Shown: in pieces, positions 43,201-51,719 of the stretch | Position numbering within the stretch: the first letter of the stretch is position 1 | Layout: each line of letters begins with the position of its first letter | NCBI GenBank assembly: GCA_040905025.1 | Contig: JBBDSJ010000146.1 | Location: 1-64,000, forward strand | Source of the DNA: JBBDSJ01 sp040905025 | GTDB lineage: Bacteria; Pseudomonadota; Gammaproteobacteria; Methylohalomonadales; Methylohalomonadaceae | Reading direction: 5' to 3' | DNA length: 64,000 nt | The notes under the pieces: model-generated | Databases searched by the model: none | What the model saw: the letters and a program-made list of their open reading frames with translations, nothing else | Told to the model about the DNA's origin: nothing | Made by a program: the position numbers and the translations under genes

Positions 43201-44385
43201 TTATACGGACTTAACTTGCCATTGACCGGACTGTTCAACGATCCTGCGATTGCAGCCCAGCAATGCCGGATCATTATTACCGTCGGGTAATACCTGGACG
43301 ACCCGTTCGCCCTGTTGGCGTAATGACGAGACCAGTGCCTGTAATGTCTTATCATTTTCAGACCACGGGGCCAGTATGCCATTGACTGATTCGGTCGGTG
43401 CCGGCAATTGTGCCAGCAGACGTTTCAGATCAACACTGAATCCGGTCGCCGGCCGCGCCCGGCCAAAGGCCCGGCCAATATCATCATAGCGACCACCAAA
43501 GGCGAGGCCACTGCCCTGACCGTCAATGTATGCAGCAAAGACAATACCGGTATGGTAGTGGTAACCGCGCAACTCGGCGAGATCAATATAAAACGTTGCC
43601 TGCGGATAACGCGATCCGACAATATCCAGAATACGTTGCAGATCATCCAGTGCTGTTTTTACCGGTTCACCAACTGCCGCAAGGGCACTGCGGGCACCGG
43701 CGAGGATATCTGCTGAACCATTCAGGGTCGGCAGTGCTGACAACGCCTTTTGCAAGGCCGGCGTCAACTGCCAGTCATTCAGTAACGCATTCAATTCTGC
43801 TGTTGCCTTGCGATCAAGAATATCGAACAGTTGTTGGCGCTGCATATCGTTGAGGTCGGCCGCAGCAATCAGCGCCTGAACGATGCGCATGTGACCGATA
43901 TCGATATACGGCTTGTTGATACCGACCAGCAGCAATGTTTCAAGCAACAGACACATCACTTCGGCGTCACTTTCAATACCACTGTGACCGTACAACTCGG
44001 CACCGACCTGCAATGGACAGCGGCTGTCACCAAACGCACTGGGCCGGGTGTGCAAGACAGTACCAAGGTAACTCAACCGGCTGATACCTTCGCGCCCCAG
44101 TTTGTGTGCATCAATGCGCGCAACCTGGGGTGTCATATCCGCACGCAAGCCCATCAGACGACCGGTAAGCTGATCGGTCAGCTTGAAAGTTTGCAAATCG
44201 AGATCACTGCCGGTGCCGGTCAACAACGAATCCAGAAATTCAATTAATGGCGGGAAAACCAGTTCATAACCCCAGCAGGCATGCAAATCGACGACCTGGC
44301 GACAGAGCTGCTCAAGTGCTGCCGCCTGTGGTGGCAATACTTCATCCACGCCTTCCGGCAATAACCAGCGATCACGGGTGTTCAT
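43201..44385 (-). CDS. hisZ: ATP phosphoribosyltransferase regulatory subunit HisZ
   Basis: 394 residues, homologous to histidyl-tRNA synthetase without the anticodon domain. Motifs seen are LPEGVDEVLPPQAAALEQL, RLMGLRADMTPQVARI, LSYLGTVLHTRP, and GGRYDDIGRAFGRARPATGF. HisZ forms a complex with the short form of HisG and provides histidine feedback control. The host should therefore encode a short HisG elsewhere. Position before purA matches Pseudomonas. Confidence 0.95.
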   Translation of the reverse strand: MNTRDRWLLPEGVDEVLPPQAAALEQLCRQVVDLHACWGYELVFPPLIEFLDSLLTGTGSDLDLQTFKLTDQLTGRLMGLRADMTPQVARIDAHKLGREGISRLSYLGTVLHTRPSAFGDSRCPLQVGAELYGHSGIESDAEVMCLLLETLLLVGINKPYIDIGHMRIVQALIAAADLNDMQRQQLFDILDRKATAELNALLNDWQLTPALQKALSALPTLNGSADILAGARSALAAVGEPVKTALDDLQRILDIVGSRYPQATFYIDLAELRGYHYHTGIVFAAYIDGQGSGLAFGGRYDDIGRAFGRARPATGFSVDLKRLLAQLPAPTESVNGILAPWSENDKTLQALVSSLRQQGERVVQVLPDGNNDPALLGCNRRIVEQSGQWQVKSV

Positions 44386-44431
44386 GGCAGTTTCGTAACT
44401 GATCAGTTAACCGGTAAAGGATAGAGATTAT

Positions 44432-44620
44432 TCATTTGACAATATAAAGCAACAACAGGCCCAACAGCATACTGGCCAGACCGATACTGCGCAGACTACG
44501 ATCACTGAATTGCATGACCAGCATCAATGTCCGCCGCATACCGGCAGGGTTCAGAAACGGCATAATCCCCTCAATGATCATGACCAGGGCCAGCGCCGTT
44601 AATAACTCTGTCCAGATCAT
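44432..44620 (-). CDS. DUF2065 small membrane protein (YjeT-like)
   Basis: 62 residues with two hydrophobic helices (LLTALALVMIIEGIMPFLNP and IGLASMLLGLLLLYIV). The motif EGxxPFxxPxxxR (here EGIMPFLNPAGMRR) is typical of DUF2065. It stands in its conserved place after hflC. The function is unknown. Confidence 0.9.
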   Translation of the reverse strand: MIWTELLTALALVMIIEGIMPFLNPAGMRRTLMLVMQFSDRSLRSIGLASMLLGLLLLYIVK

Positions 44621-44687
44621 CGGCGGATTTTATGATTTATACCTGATTGCAACCGGGCGTTTGTCGAAAAAAATATCAGGCGACCAC

Positions 44688-45581
44688 TTAACGCTCATAC
44701 CGTGGTACCGGCTTAATCCCCGAAGGATCGGAAAAATACTTGAAAAATTCCGAATCCGGCCGTAGCAGCAATATGCTGTTTTCCGCATTGAATCCGTTCA
44801 AATACGCCGTAGTACTGCGGTAAAAGTCGTAAAACTCGCGATCCTTGTTATATGCTTCAGCATAAATCCCGGTAGCCTCTGCATCACCTTCACCGCGAAT
44901 TGTTTCTGCTTTACGAAAGGCATTGGCAACAATAACTTCACGCTCACGATCCGCGTTTGCACGTATGCGTTCTGCTGCTTCATTACCGCGGGCGCGGAAA
45001 TCACGGGCGACACGTTCACGCTCGGCACGCATGCGTTGATACACCGATACACTGACATTTTCCGGCAAATCAATCTTCATGGTACGAACATCCTCGATAA
45101 CAATACCGAGTTGCTCGGCAATCTTTGTTACCTTGTTTTCAACCAGATCCATTACCATGCCACGATCGCCGGCAACAACTTCCTGCAAGGGCCGTTCACT
45201 GAATTCATCCCGCAATGCACTGTTGATATTACGTGCCAATACCTGGTTGGCCTGTGCCAGATCACCACGGGTAGCTGTGTAAAAACGCTCGAGATTCCTG
45301 ATACGCCATTTAACGAAATAATCGACAATGACGTCTTTTTTCTCGCCGGTCAAAAAGCGCTGCGGCTCTTCGTTCATATTCAGCAGACGCGTATCAAACT
45401 TCTGCACGGTGTTCATAAACGGTATCATAAAATGCAGGCCCGGCTGCAGGTCTGTCCGGTGGACTTCACGAAACTGGAATACGATCGCCCGTTCCCATTG
45501 TTCTACCTTGAACATCGACATATAACCCAGCACCAATACGACCACCAGGGGCACAATCAATCGTTGAATGAGAGTGTTCAT
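44688..45581 (-). CDS. hflC: HflC, prohibitin-like modulator of FtsH
   Basis: 297 residues. One N-terminal membrane anchor (about 8-24), then a Band-7/SPFH domain with YMSMFKVEQWERAIVFQFRE and a coiled coil (VYQRMRAERERVARDFRARG). HflC and HflK form a large periplasm-facing ring around the FtsH protease. Its start codon directly follows the hflK stop with no spacer. Confidence 0.97.
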   Translation of the reverse strand: MNTLIQRLIVPLVVVLVLGYMSMFKVEQWERAIVFQFREVHRTDLQPGLHFMIPFMNTVQKFDTRLLNMNEEPQRFLTGEKKDVIVDYFVKWRIRNLERFYTATRGDLAQANQVLARNINSALRDEFSERPLQEVVAGDRGMVMDLVENKVTKIAEQLGIVIEDVRTMKIDLPENVSVSVYQRMRAERERVARDFRARGNEAAERIRANADREREVIVANAFRKAETIRGEGDAEATGIYAEAYNKDREFYDFYRSTTAYLNGFNAENSILLLRPDSEFFKYFSDPSGIKPVPRYER

Positions 45582-46793
45582 CTAGCGTACCCCCCGATCG
45601 CGCTGATTAAAGCGCGACTCTGAACTGTTGCTGGTTGATGTACCCGGCATGGGCTGCAATGTCGTCTGACTGTGGGACTTGCCGGTGCTCTTGCCCATGC
45701 GATCAATCATCTTGTCGATCGGCAGATACAACAGGCTATTACCACCATCATTGTCCAGCAAGACCTTGCTGTTGTTGCTTAATACTTGTTCCATCATGTC
45801 CAGGTAGATACGCTGGCGCGTAACTTCCGGTGCCATCTGATATTCACCCAGCAACAGGCTGAAACGATTGGCTTCACCTTTAGCGCGGGCAATCACCCGT
45901 TCCTTGTAACCATTCGACTCTTCCATCATCCGTGCGGCCTGGCCACGTGCACGTGGGATGATTTCATTACGGTAGGCTTCTGCTTCATTTACTGAGCGCT
46001 GCTCGTCCTCGCGTGCCTTGATGGCATCATCAAATGCATCACGCACCTGATCCGGCGGATTCGCTGACTGCATGGCGACGGATACAATTTCAATGCCGGT
46101 TTTGTAATCGTCCAGAATCTGTTGCAGAAGATCACGCTGTGATGCTTCCACTTCGCGACGCCCTTCCACCAGTACAAAATCGATTTCACTGCGGCCTATA
46201 ACTTCACGTATCGAGCTTTCAAGGGCCTGACGTAATGTGCCAATCGGATTACTGACTTCAAAAAGGTAGTCTACCGGATCGCCGACACGCCATTGCACCG
46301 ACACGTCAACCTCAACAATATTCTCATCGCGCGTCAGCATGGTGGTCTGGTGACCGATAGTGTTGACCTGCCCGGTATTGACCTTGATGACACGCTCCAG
46401 CGGTCGCGGCAGCCGCATGCTCAAACCCGGCTGCAGTGTCGTCTGGTATTCACCAAACCGCAGCACCACACCACGTTCCTGCTGGTCAATGACATGAAAC
46501 ATGTCAAATACCAGCCATACCACCAGAATTCCGGCGGCCGCCAGTAGCAAGATGCCGGTACCGCCGCCATCGCTGCCACCACCGCTGCTGTGGACCGGCG
46601 GACGCTTGCCGAAAATACCCCCCAGACGTGCCTGCAATTTGCGCACAACCTCGTCCAAATCCGGCGGTCCGTCATTGCGGCCACCTTTGCCACCACGATC
46701 CCCCCAAGGGTTATTCGGGCGATCACCATTGTCCCCTGATGAATTCGGGGAGTCGTTCGGACGCTGTCCGCTCGGCGGTTCGTTCCAACCCAT
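45582..46793 (-). CDS. hflK: HflK, prohibitin-like modulator of FtsH
   Basis: 403 residues. A Gly/Asn/Pro/Asp-rich N-terminus (about 75 residues) precedes a membrane segment (ILLLAAAGILVVWLVFDMF) and the SPFH domain with IDQQERGVVLRFGEYQTTL. A coiled-coil region and a Ser/Thr-rich tail follow. GGAG about 8 bp before the ATG supports the start. It is paired with HflC. Confidence 0.97.
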   Translation of the reverse strand: MGWNEPPSGQRPNDSPNSSGDNGDRPNNPWGDRGGKGGRNDGPPDLDEVVRKLQARLGGIFGKRPPVHSSGGGSDGGGTGILLLAAAGILVVWLVFDMFHVIDQQERGVVLRFGEYQTTLQPGLSMRLPRPLERVIKVNTGQVNTIGHQTTMLTRDENIVEVDVSVQWRVGDPVDYLFEVSNPIGTLRQALESSIREVIGRSEIDFVLVEGRREVEASQRDLLQQILDDYKTGIEIVSVAMQSANPPDQVRDAFDDAIKAREDEQRSVNEAEAYRNEIIPRARGQAARMMEESNGYKERVIARAKGEANRFSLLLGEYQMAPEVTRQRIYLDMMEQVLSNNSKVLLDNDGGNSLLYLPIDKMIDRMGKSTGKSHSQTTLQPMPGTSTSNSSESRFNQRDRGVR

Positions 46794-46906
46794 GCGGTTT
46801 AATTCTCCGGAAATAACAATAGAAATTTGAATGCGGACACTAAAAGAGTGCTGATCTTACGGACTGAGTCTGCAGGCTGCAACTTAAAACGGCAAGAAAG
46901 TTGCGG

Positions 46907-48220
46907 CTAATCGTGCAGGATTTGTACAGACTCGCCGGCTGCCAGCAGCAGGCGCTGCAGCCGTCCCGGCTCAAGATCCACGTGCAATATCCAGCCACCA
47001 TCCGCGGCACTGGACTCATTTTCAACCGCACCCAGGGCAAACAGTTCAGACCTGAGCTTGCCCGCCGTTGGAGCCAGATGCAGGCGCTGGCGGATTGCTG
47101 CGCCACGGGCATAGCGATCCAGTACTTCGTGTAACAAGCCCATGCCGGCACCGGTTTGCGCTGACAACCAGACACTAAAACGCTGGCGCGCGGCATCATA
47201 ATCCATGCGCGGCGCAAAGCCTTCCCGGTCTATCTTGTTATAGACCAGCACCTGTGGCAACTGACCGGCGCCGATTTCATCGAGAACCGCATTGACCTGA
47301 TCAATCCGCTGCTCACGTTCATCATCATGGCAATCAATCACATGCAGCAACACATCGGATTGACGCGTTTCTTCGAGGGTCGCGCGGAATGCAGCAATCA
47401 AATCATGCGGAATATGCCGGATAAATCCGACCGTATCACTCAACACCAATGCCCGGCCACTCGCCAGCTCACAGCGGCGTACTGTCGGATCGAGGGTCGC
47501 GAACAGCTTGTCTGCAGCATAAACGCCGGATTGTGTCAGGCGGTTAAACAAGGTGGATTTACCGGCATTGGTATAACCGATAAGTGACATGACCGGAATA
47601 TTCGCTTCACGCCGTTGTTTGCCGCTTTGCTCACGCTGGCTGCGGACTTTCTCGAGGCGTTGATGAATGGACTTTATACGCTGGCCTATAAGCCGACGGT
47701 CAGTTTCAAGCTGGGTTTCACCCGGCCCGCGCAGGCCAATACCACCCTTCTGCCGCTCAAGGTGGGTCCAGCCACGCACCAGCCGGGTTGATAAATGCTG
47801 CAACTGTGCCAGTTCGACCTGTAATTTACCTTCGTAAGTACGGGCACGCTGGGCAAAAATATCCAGAATCAGTCCGCTGCGATCCAGCACACGGCACTGC
47901 AGCAAGCGCTCGAGATTGCGCTCCTGTGCCGGGCTCAGTTCATGATTGAAAATGACCAGTTTTGCTGCGTGGTTGCTGACAGCCGCACGAATTTCCTCGG
48001 CCTTGCCGGTACCAATAAAATAACGCGCATCCGGTTTATCGCGGCTGCCCGTAATAACCCCGGCAATCGCAACACCGGCCGAATCGGCAAGCAAGGCAAA
48101 TTCTTCCAGTGCTTCCTGGAAATCCGGTTCACGAAAATTAATATGCACCAGTAACGCCGAATCGCCGACTCCCGCAGACGGACTTGTCGCCGGAAAGCTG
48201 GTCAGATCAACAGACGTCAA
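46907..48220 (-). CDS. hflX: Ribosome-associated GTPase HflX
   Basis: 437 residues. The N-terminal HflX domain (VAIAGVITGSRDKPDARYFI) and the linker VRGWTHLERQKGGIGLRGPG precede the G domain: GYTNAGKSTLFNRL (G1), DTVGFIRHIPHDL (G3) and NKID (G4). It splits stalled ribosomes. Its start overlaps the hfq stop by 4 bp, tighter than in E. coli. The 113-bp gap to hflK contains a GCAACTT/AAGTTGC hairpin. Confidence 0.96.
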   Translation of the reverse strand: MTSVDLTSFPATSPSAGVGDSALLVHINFREPDFQEALEEFALLADSAGVAIAGVITGSRDKPDARYFIGTGKAEEIRAAVSNHAAKLVIFNHELSPAQERNLERLLQCRVLDRSGLILDIFAQRARTYEGKLQVELAQLQHLSTRLVRGWTHLERQKGGIGLRGPGETQLETDRRLIGQRIKSIHQRLEKVRSQREQSGKQRREANIPVMSLIGYTNAGKSTLFNRLTQSGVYAADKLFATLDPTVRRCELASGRALVLSDTVGFIRHIPHDLIAAFRATLEETRQSDVLLHVIDCHDDEREQRIDQVNAVLDEIGAGQLPQVLVYNKIDREGFAPRMDYDAARQRFSVWLSAQTGAGMGLLHEVLDRYARGAAIRQRLHLAPTAGKLRSELFALGAVENESSAADGGWILHVDLEPGRLQRLLLAAGESVQILHD

Positions 48221-48459
48221 TCTTCGCCGGCATCCTCATCGGCACGCGGCATTTTCACGGCACGCGCAGGCACGATGGTTGAAATGGCGTGTTTATATAC
48301 CAGTTGGCTGACAGTATTTTTCAACAACACCACGAATTGATCGAAAGACTCGACCTGACCCTGGAGTTTAATGCCGTTCACCAGATAGATTGAAACCGGA
48401 ATACGTTCCTTACGCAATGCGTTAAGAAACGGATCCTGCAGGGAATGCCCCTTGCTCAT
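48217..48459 (-). CDS. hfq: RNA chaperone Hfq
   Basis: 80 residues from the ATG at 48459, fixed by AAGGAG 7 bp upstream. A longer in-frame start exists but has no support. The Sm1 motif (SLQDPFLNALRKERIPVSIY) and the Sm2 motif YKHAIST are complete. The acidic C-terminal tail is short. It pairs small RNAs with mRNAs. miaA lies upstream, as in E. coli. Confidence 0.98.
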   Translation of the reverse strand: MSKGHSLQDPFLNALRKERIPVSIYLVNGIKLQGQVESFDQFVVLLKNTVSQLVYKHAISTIVPARAVKMPRADEDAGED

Positions 48460-48767
48460 GAGTTGTTCTCCTTGAATATTTATTTTTGCCGGCTTTAGTT
48501 CTGGTTTAAGCGCCGGAGGGGTCTTGTTATTGTCATCACAATTTGTGACAACTTCATGATGGCTTTGCCTGAAACTACGGAAATCCCTGACTAACCGGGT
48601 TGTGCGCACTTTAAACGATGCAAAAGAACCCCTGGCCGCAATCCGCAAGCCTGGCGTTCATTTCGATTCAATCCCTGATGCTGCGTTGTGTGCTGTCCCG
48701 ATTATTAAATTTGTCCCCGTGTACAAAGCGTAGCCTAAACTCTTAAATATGCGTTTTATTGTTACCA
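48460..48767. other. 308-bp gap between miaA and hfq
   Basis: No gene is visible. At 48530-48551 TTGTCA and TGACAA stand as 6-bp arms around TCACA-ATT-TGTGA, which gives two overlapping inverted repeats about 70-90 bp upstream of hfq. On the minus strand TTGTCA could be a -35 hexamer. The region probably carries hfq promoters separate from those upstream of miaA. Confidence 0.4.
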
Positions 48768-49748
48768 CTAACTGAGACGCAATGCTGCCAGCAAATGTTC
48801 CATCAGCCGGGATAATATTTGCTCCTGACGGCTATCAAACCAGATACCGTCGCGTTCGGCGCGGAACCACGTCAACTGGCGTTTTGCGAGTTGACGCGTT
48901 GCAACAACAGCATGCGTTATCATGTCCTCATATTCAAGCTGATCTGCCAGAAATTGCCAAACCTGTCGATATCCGACCATACGCAGCGCCGGCAGGTCGG
49001 CATGCAGGTCACCGCGCTGGTACAAGCCGCGCACTTCCTCAACCAGACCGGCGGCCAGCATTTCCGTAAACCGCTGGCGGATCCGCTCACGCAGCCAGGC
49101 CCGATCCGCCGGTGCCACGATGTATTTCAGCAACCGCGCCCGAATACCGGTAGCCGCCTGGCTTGCCAGTAACTGGCTCATCGGCTTGCCGGTAACGGCA
49201 TACACCTCCAACGCGCGTTGCAAGCGCTGCGGGTCATGCGGATGGATGCGTCTGGCACTGTCCGGGTCAATGGCCTGCAAGCGTTGATGCAACGCGTCCC
49301 AGCCGAGTGTGCGGGCATCACTGAGAATTTTCTGGCGAACACTGTGACTGGCCGCCGGCAATAACGCCAAACCCTGCTCGAAAGCCCGGAAATACAGGCC
49401 CGTACCGCCGACCAGCAGCGGTATCCGGCCATTGGCATGAATGGCGGCCACCTCGCGGCGCGCATCGGCGCAGAAATCTGCCGCCGAGTAGGTTTGTGCC
49501 GGATCGCGGATATCAATCAGCCGGTGTGGAGCCTGCGCCAGTATCGCTGCATCCGGCTTGGCCGTGCCGATATCCATACCGCGATACACCATGGCCGAAT
49601 CGACGCTGACGATATCGCAGGGCAGTTGCTGCGAGATGGCCACAGCGAGATCGGTTTTACCCGCCGCCGTCGGCCCCATCAGGCAAATGACGAGCGGCAG
49701 ATCTGTCGCTGGCGCAGCGGTCCCCTGGCTCAGCGTGGTTGCTGTCAT
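48768..49748 (-). CDS. miaA: tRNA dimethylallyltransferase MiaA
   Basis: 326 residues from the ATG at 49748, whose ATGA overlaps the mutL stop. A longer in-frame start inside mutL is less likely. Walker A is GPTAAGKTDLA, followed by VDSAMVYRGMDIGTAKP and DIRDPAQTYSAADF, both diagnostic. It adds a dimethylallyl group to A37 of tRNAs reading UNN codons. Confidence 0.97.
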   Translation of the reverse strand: MTATTLSQGTAAPATDLPLVICLMGPTAAGKTDLAVAISQQLPCDIVSVDSAMVYRGMDIGTAKPDAAILAQAPHRLIDIRDPAQTYSAADFCADARREVAAIHANGRIPLLVGGTGLYFRAFEQGLALLPAASHSVRQKILSDARTLGWDALHQRLQAIDPDSARRIHPHDPQRLQRALEVYAVTGKPMSQLLASQAATGIRARLLKYIVAPADRAWLRERIRQRFTEMLAAGLVEEVRGLYQRGDLHADLPALRMVGYRQVWQFLADQLEYEDMITHAVVATRQLAKRQLTWFRAERDGIWFDSRQEQILSRLMEHLLAALRLS

Positions 49749-51454
49749 CGATTTTCCGCCAGTAACCCGGCCAGTTGTGCCGCATCGAGCCATTTCCACG
49801 GACACACAACCGGTAAATCATTGCTGGCTGTCGCTGCCTTTATCGCAGTCACCAGCTGCGTCTGTAAAGCCGGGGCCTGCAAATTGGCGCTTGCGGCCGC
49901 CTGTTCGGCCAGCAACTCACGCAGCTTTGCTGCCGCATTTTCAGGGAGCAGATTTTCGGCTGTAATTTGCTGCAAACAAGTCAGCAAATGTGTCAGGAAT
50001 GCCTCCGGCGTGGCAATGACAGTAACGACTGGCAGTGCCCGCAGGCTTAATTGTGCCGGTGCCGTTTGTTCCAGCCGGATACCGAATGACTGCAACAGTG
50101 ACTGTGTCTGTTCAACCACGCCAAGTTGGCGTGGGCTTGCACTGGTACTCACCGGCAGCAGTAGCGGCCGGCCTGCAAGCGGCAAGCTGGCGTCACCCAG
50201 TTCCCTGGCTTGCAACCATTGCCAGGCACGGCGGCCATCTATCAGCAACAGGCGAGCATGGTCTTCGACCAGCAAATAACATTGATCCAGTAGCAACAAT
50301 GAACCATTGGTATGTGCCACAGTAGTTCTGGTCGACAGCGGCTGCGAGTGTGCTGGCGCAGGCATATAAGCCGGCGTCTGCGCTTCCCGGACAGCAGCAG
50401 GTATTGGCGCCGCCGACTCGGCGGTATCGGGGAATTGCACCGGCTGAGCCTGCAACAAAGCCTGATGCATGCTGGTATAGAGCGCATCATGGATCTGGCG
50501 TGCCGCGCGGAAACGGACTTCATGTTTGGTCGGATGGACATTAATATCAAATGCTGCCGGATCCATATCGATATACACCAGAAACGGCGCAAAGCGGCCA
50601 CCCGGCAGGCTCCCGGCGTAGGCGAGCCGCAGTGCATGCAGCAAACGCCGATCCCGGATCAGCCGGCCATTCAAAAATACGTATTGCCGGTCTGCCTGAC
50701 TGCGCGCCGCCGCCGGACTGCCGGCGCAACCCCGGATATGGATCCCGTGGGCGGCAAAATCCAGTTGATACGCCTGCTGGGCAAAAGCCTTGCCAAACAC
50801 CTGGCCAACCCGCGCGGCCTGACTGGCCGCGCTGCTGAGGCTGAATACACGGCGGTTATTGTGGCTGAGTTGAATGGCGAGCCGTGGCCGCGACAGACTC
50901 AGCGACTTGACCAAATCCAGAATTTGCAGCCATTCGGTCTGCTCGGTACGCAGAAACTTGCGCCGGGCCGGCACATTGAAAAACAAATCACGAACTTCGA
51001 CTGTTGTACCGTCAGGATGCGCGGCAGGTACGGCTTCTGCCAGCGGTTGCTCCGGTTCAACCTGTAATGCCATGGCCGCCTGATCATGGCGTTTTGAACA
51101 TAACTCCAGCCGTGCCACCGATGCGATGCTGGCAAGCGCTTCACCACGAAAACCGAGACTGGCGATAGCAGCAAGATCATTAACATTGCGGATTTTACTG
51201 GTGCCGTGCGGCGCTATCGCCAGTGCCAGGTCCTCGGGATGAATGCCGTGGCCATTGTCACGTACCCGGATCAAGCGGCTGCCAGCGGCCTCAACATCAA
51301 TCTGAATACGGCTGGCACCGGCGTCGAGACTGTTTTCCAGCAGTTCCTTGATCACGGATGCCGGCCGTTCGATCACTTCACCGGCAGCAATCTGGCTGGC
51401 CAGTGTCGGCGACAAACATTGAATACGGGCAGCGTCATTCACGCCGCACATCAT
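49745..51454 (-). CDS. mutL: DNA mismatch repair protein MutL
   Basis: 569 residues. The GHKL ATPase domain is intact: E40-N41 in ELLENSLDAGA, D66-G68 in DNGHGI and GFRGEALASI. A proline/alanine-rich linker (about 330-385) leads to the C-terminal dimerisation domain. Where endonuclease-type MutL has DQHAAHER, this protein has LLIDGRRAWQWL, so it lacks the nicking motif, as in species that use MutH. The start has two adjacent ATGs. It overlaps miaA by 4 bp. Confidence 0.96.
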   Translation of the reverse strand: MMCGVNDAARIQCLSPTLASQIAAGEVIERPASVIKELLENSLDAGASRIQIDVEAAGSRLIRVRDNGHGIHPEDLALAIAPHGTSKIRNVNDLAAIASLGFRGEALASIASVARLELCSKRHDQAAMALQVEPEQPLAEAVPAAHPDGTTVEVRDLFFNVPARRKFLRTEQTEWLQILDLVKSLSLSRPRLAIQLSHNNRRVFSLSSAASQAARVGQVFGKAFAQQAYQLDFAAHGIHIRGCAGSPAAARSQADRQYVFLNGRLIRDRRLLHALRLAYAGSLPGGRFAPFLVYIDMDPAAFDINVHPTKHEVRFRAARQIHDALYTSMHQALLQAQPVQFPDTAESAAPIPAAVREAQTPAYMPAPAHSQPLSTRTTVAHTNGSLLLLDQCYLLVEDHARLLLIDGRRAWQWLQARELGDASLPLAGRPLLLPVSTSASPRQLGVVEQTQSLLQSFGIRLEQTAPAQLSLRALPVVTVIATPEAFLTHLLTCLQQITAENLLPENAAAKLRELLAEQAAASANLQAPALQTQLVTAIKAATASNDLPVVCPWKWLDAAQLAGLLAENR

Positions 51455-51563
51455 AGCGCAGTCATACCGGCATGTAGGGACGGGTGCTTTAACAGTTGGG
51501 AAACTGTAATTGCTGCCCGGGATAACAACATGCCGGGAACAGTATGATTGAAAAGCGGAGATT

Positions 51564-51590
51564 TGCAGGAGCGCACTTCAGTGCGCGATG
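51564..51590 (+). repeat. REP-like element, copy B
   Basis: It reads TGCAGGAGCGCAC, a TTCA loop, then GTGCGCGATG, with GCGCAC/GTGCGC as stem. It stands in the 265-bp gap between amiB and mutL, inverted relative to copy C 38 bp away. Confidence 0.6.
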
Positions 51591-51628
51591 TTGAGGAACC
51601 GTAGATAAATTCAGAGGCTCCCTGATTT

Positions 51629-51655
51629 CAGCGCCCAATAAATTGGGCTCCTGCA
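51629..51655 (-). repeat. REP-like element, copy C
   Basis: On the minus strand it reads TGCAGGAGCCCAA, a short loop, then TTGGGCGCTGA. The stem bases differ from copies A and B but pair again (GCCCAA/TTGGGC), while the TGCAGGAGC flank is the same. With copy B it forms an inverted pair. Confidence 0.6.
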
Positions 51656-51719
51656 GCAAGAAGGGGGCTTACGCGACTCGGCCTGTACAGATCCTAAAAG
51701 CGTGATGGTGAAGGAAACA

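Noticed and set aside
46880..46925. GCAACTT/AAGTTGC hairpin between hflX and hflK as a terminator
   Set aside because: No T-run follows on the minus strand, and the hflX-hflK-hflC genes are normally one transcript.
49437..50279. 280-codon plus-strand frame over miaA and mutL
   Set aside because: It crosses two well-supported minus-strand genes and has no recognisable domain.
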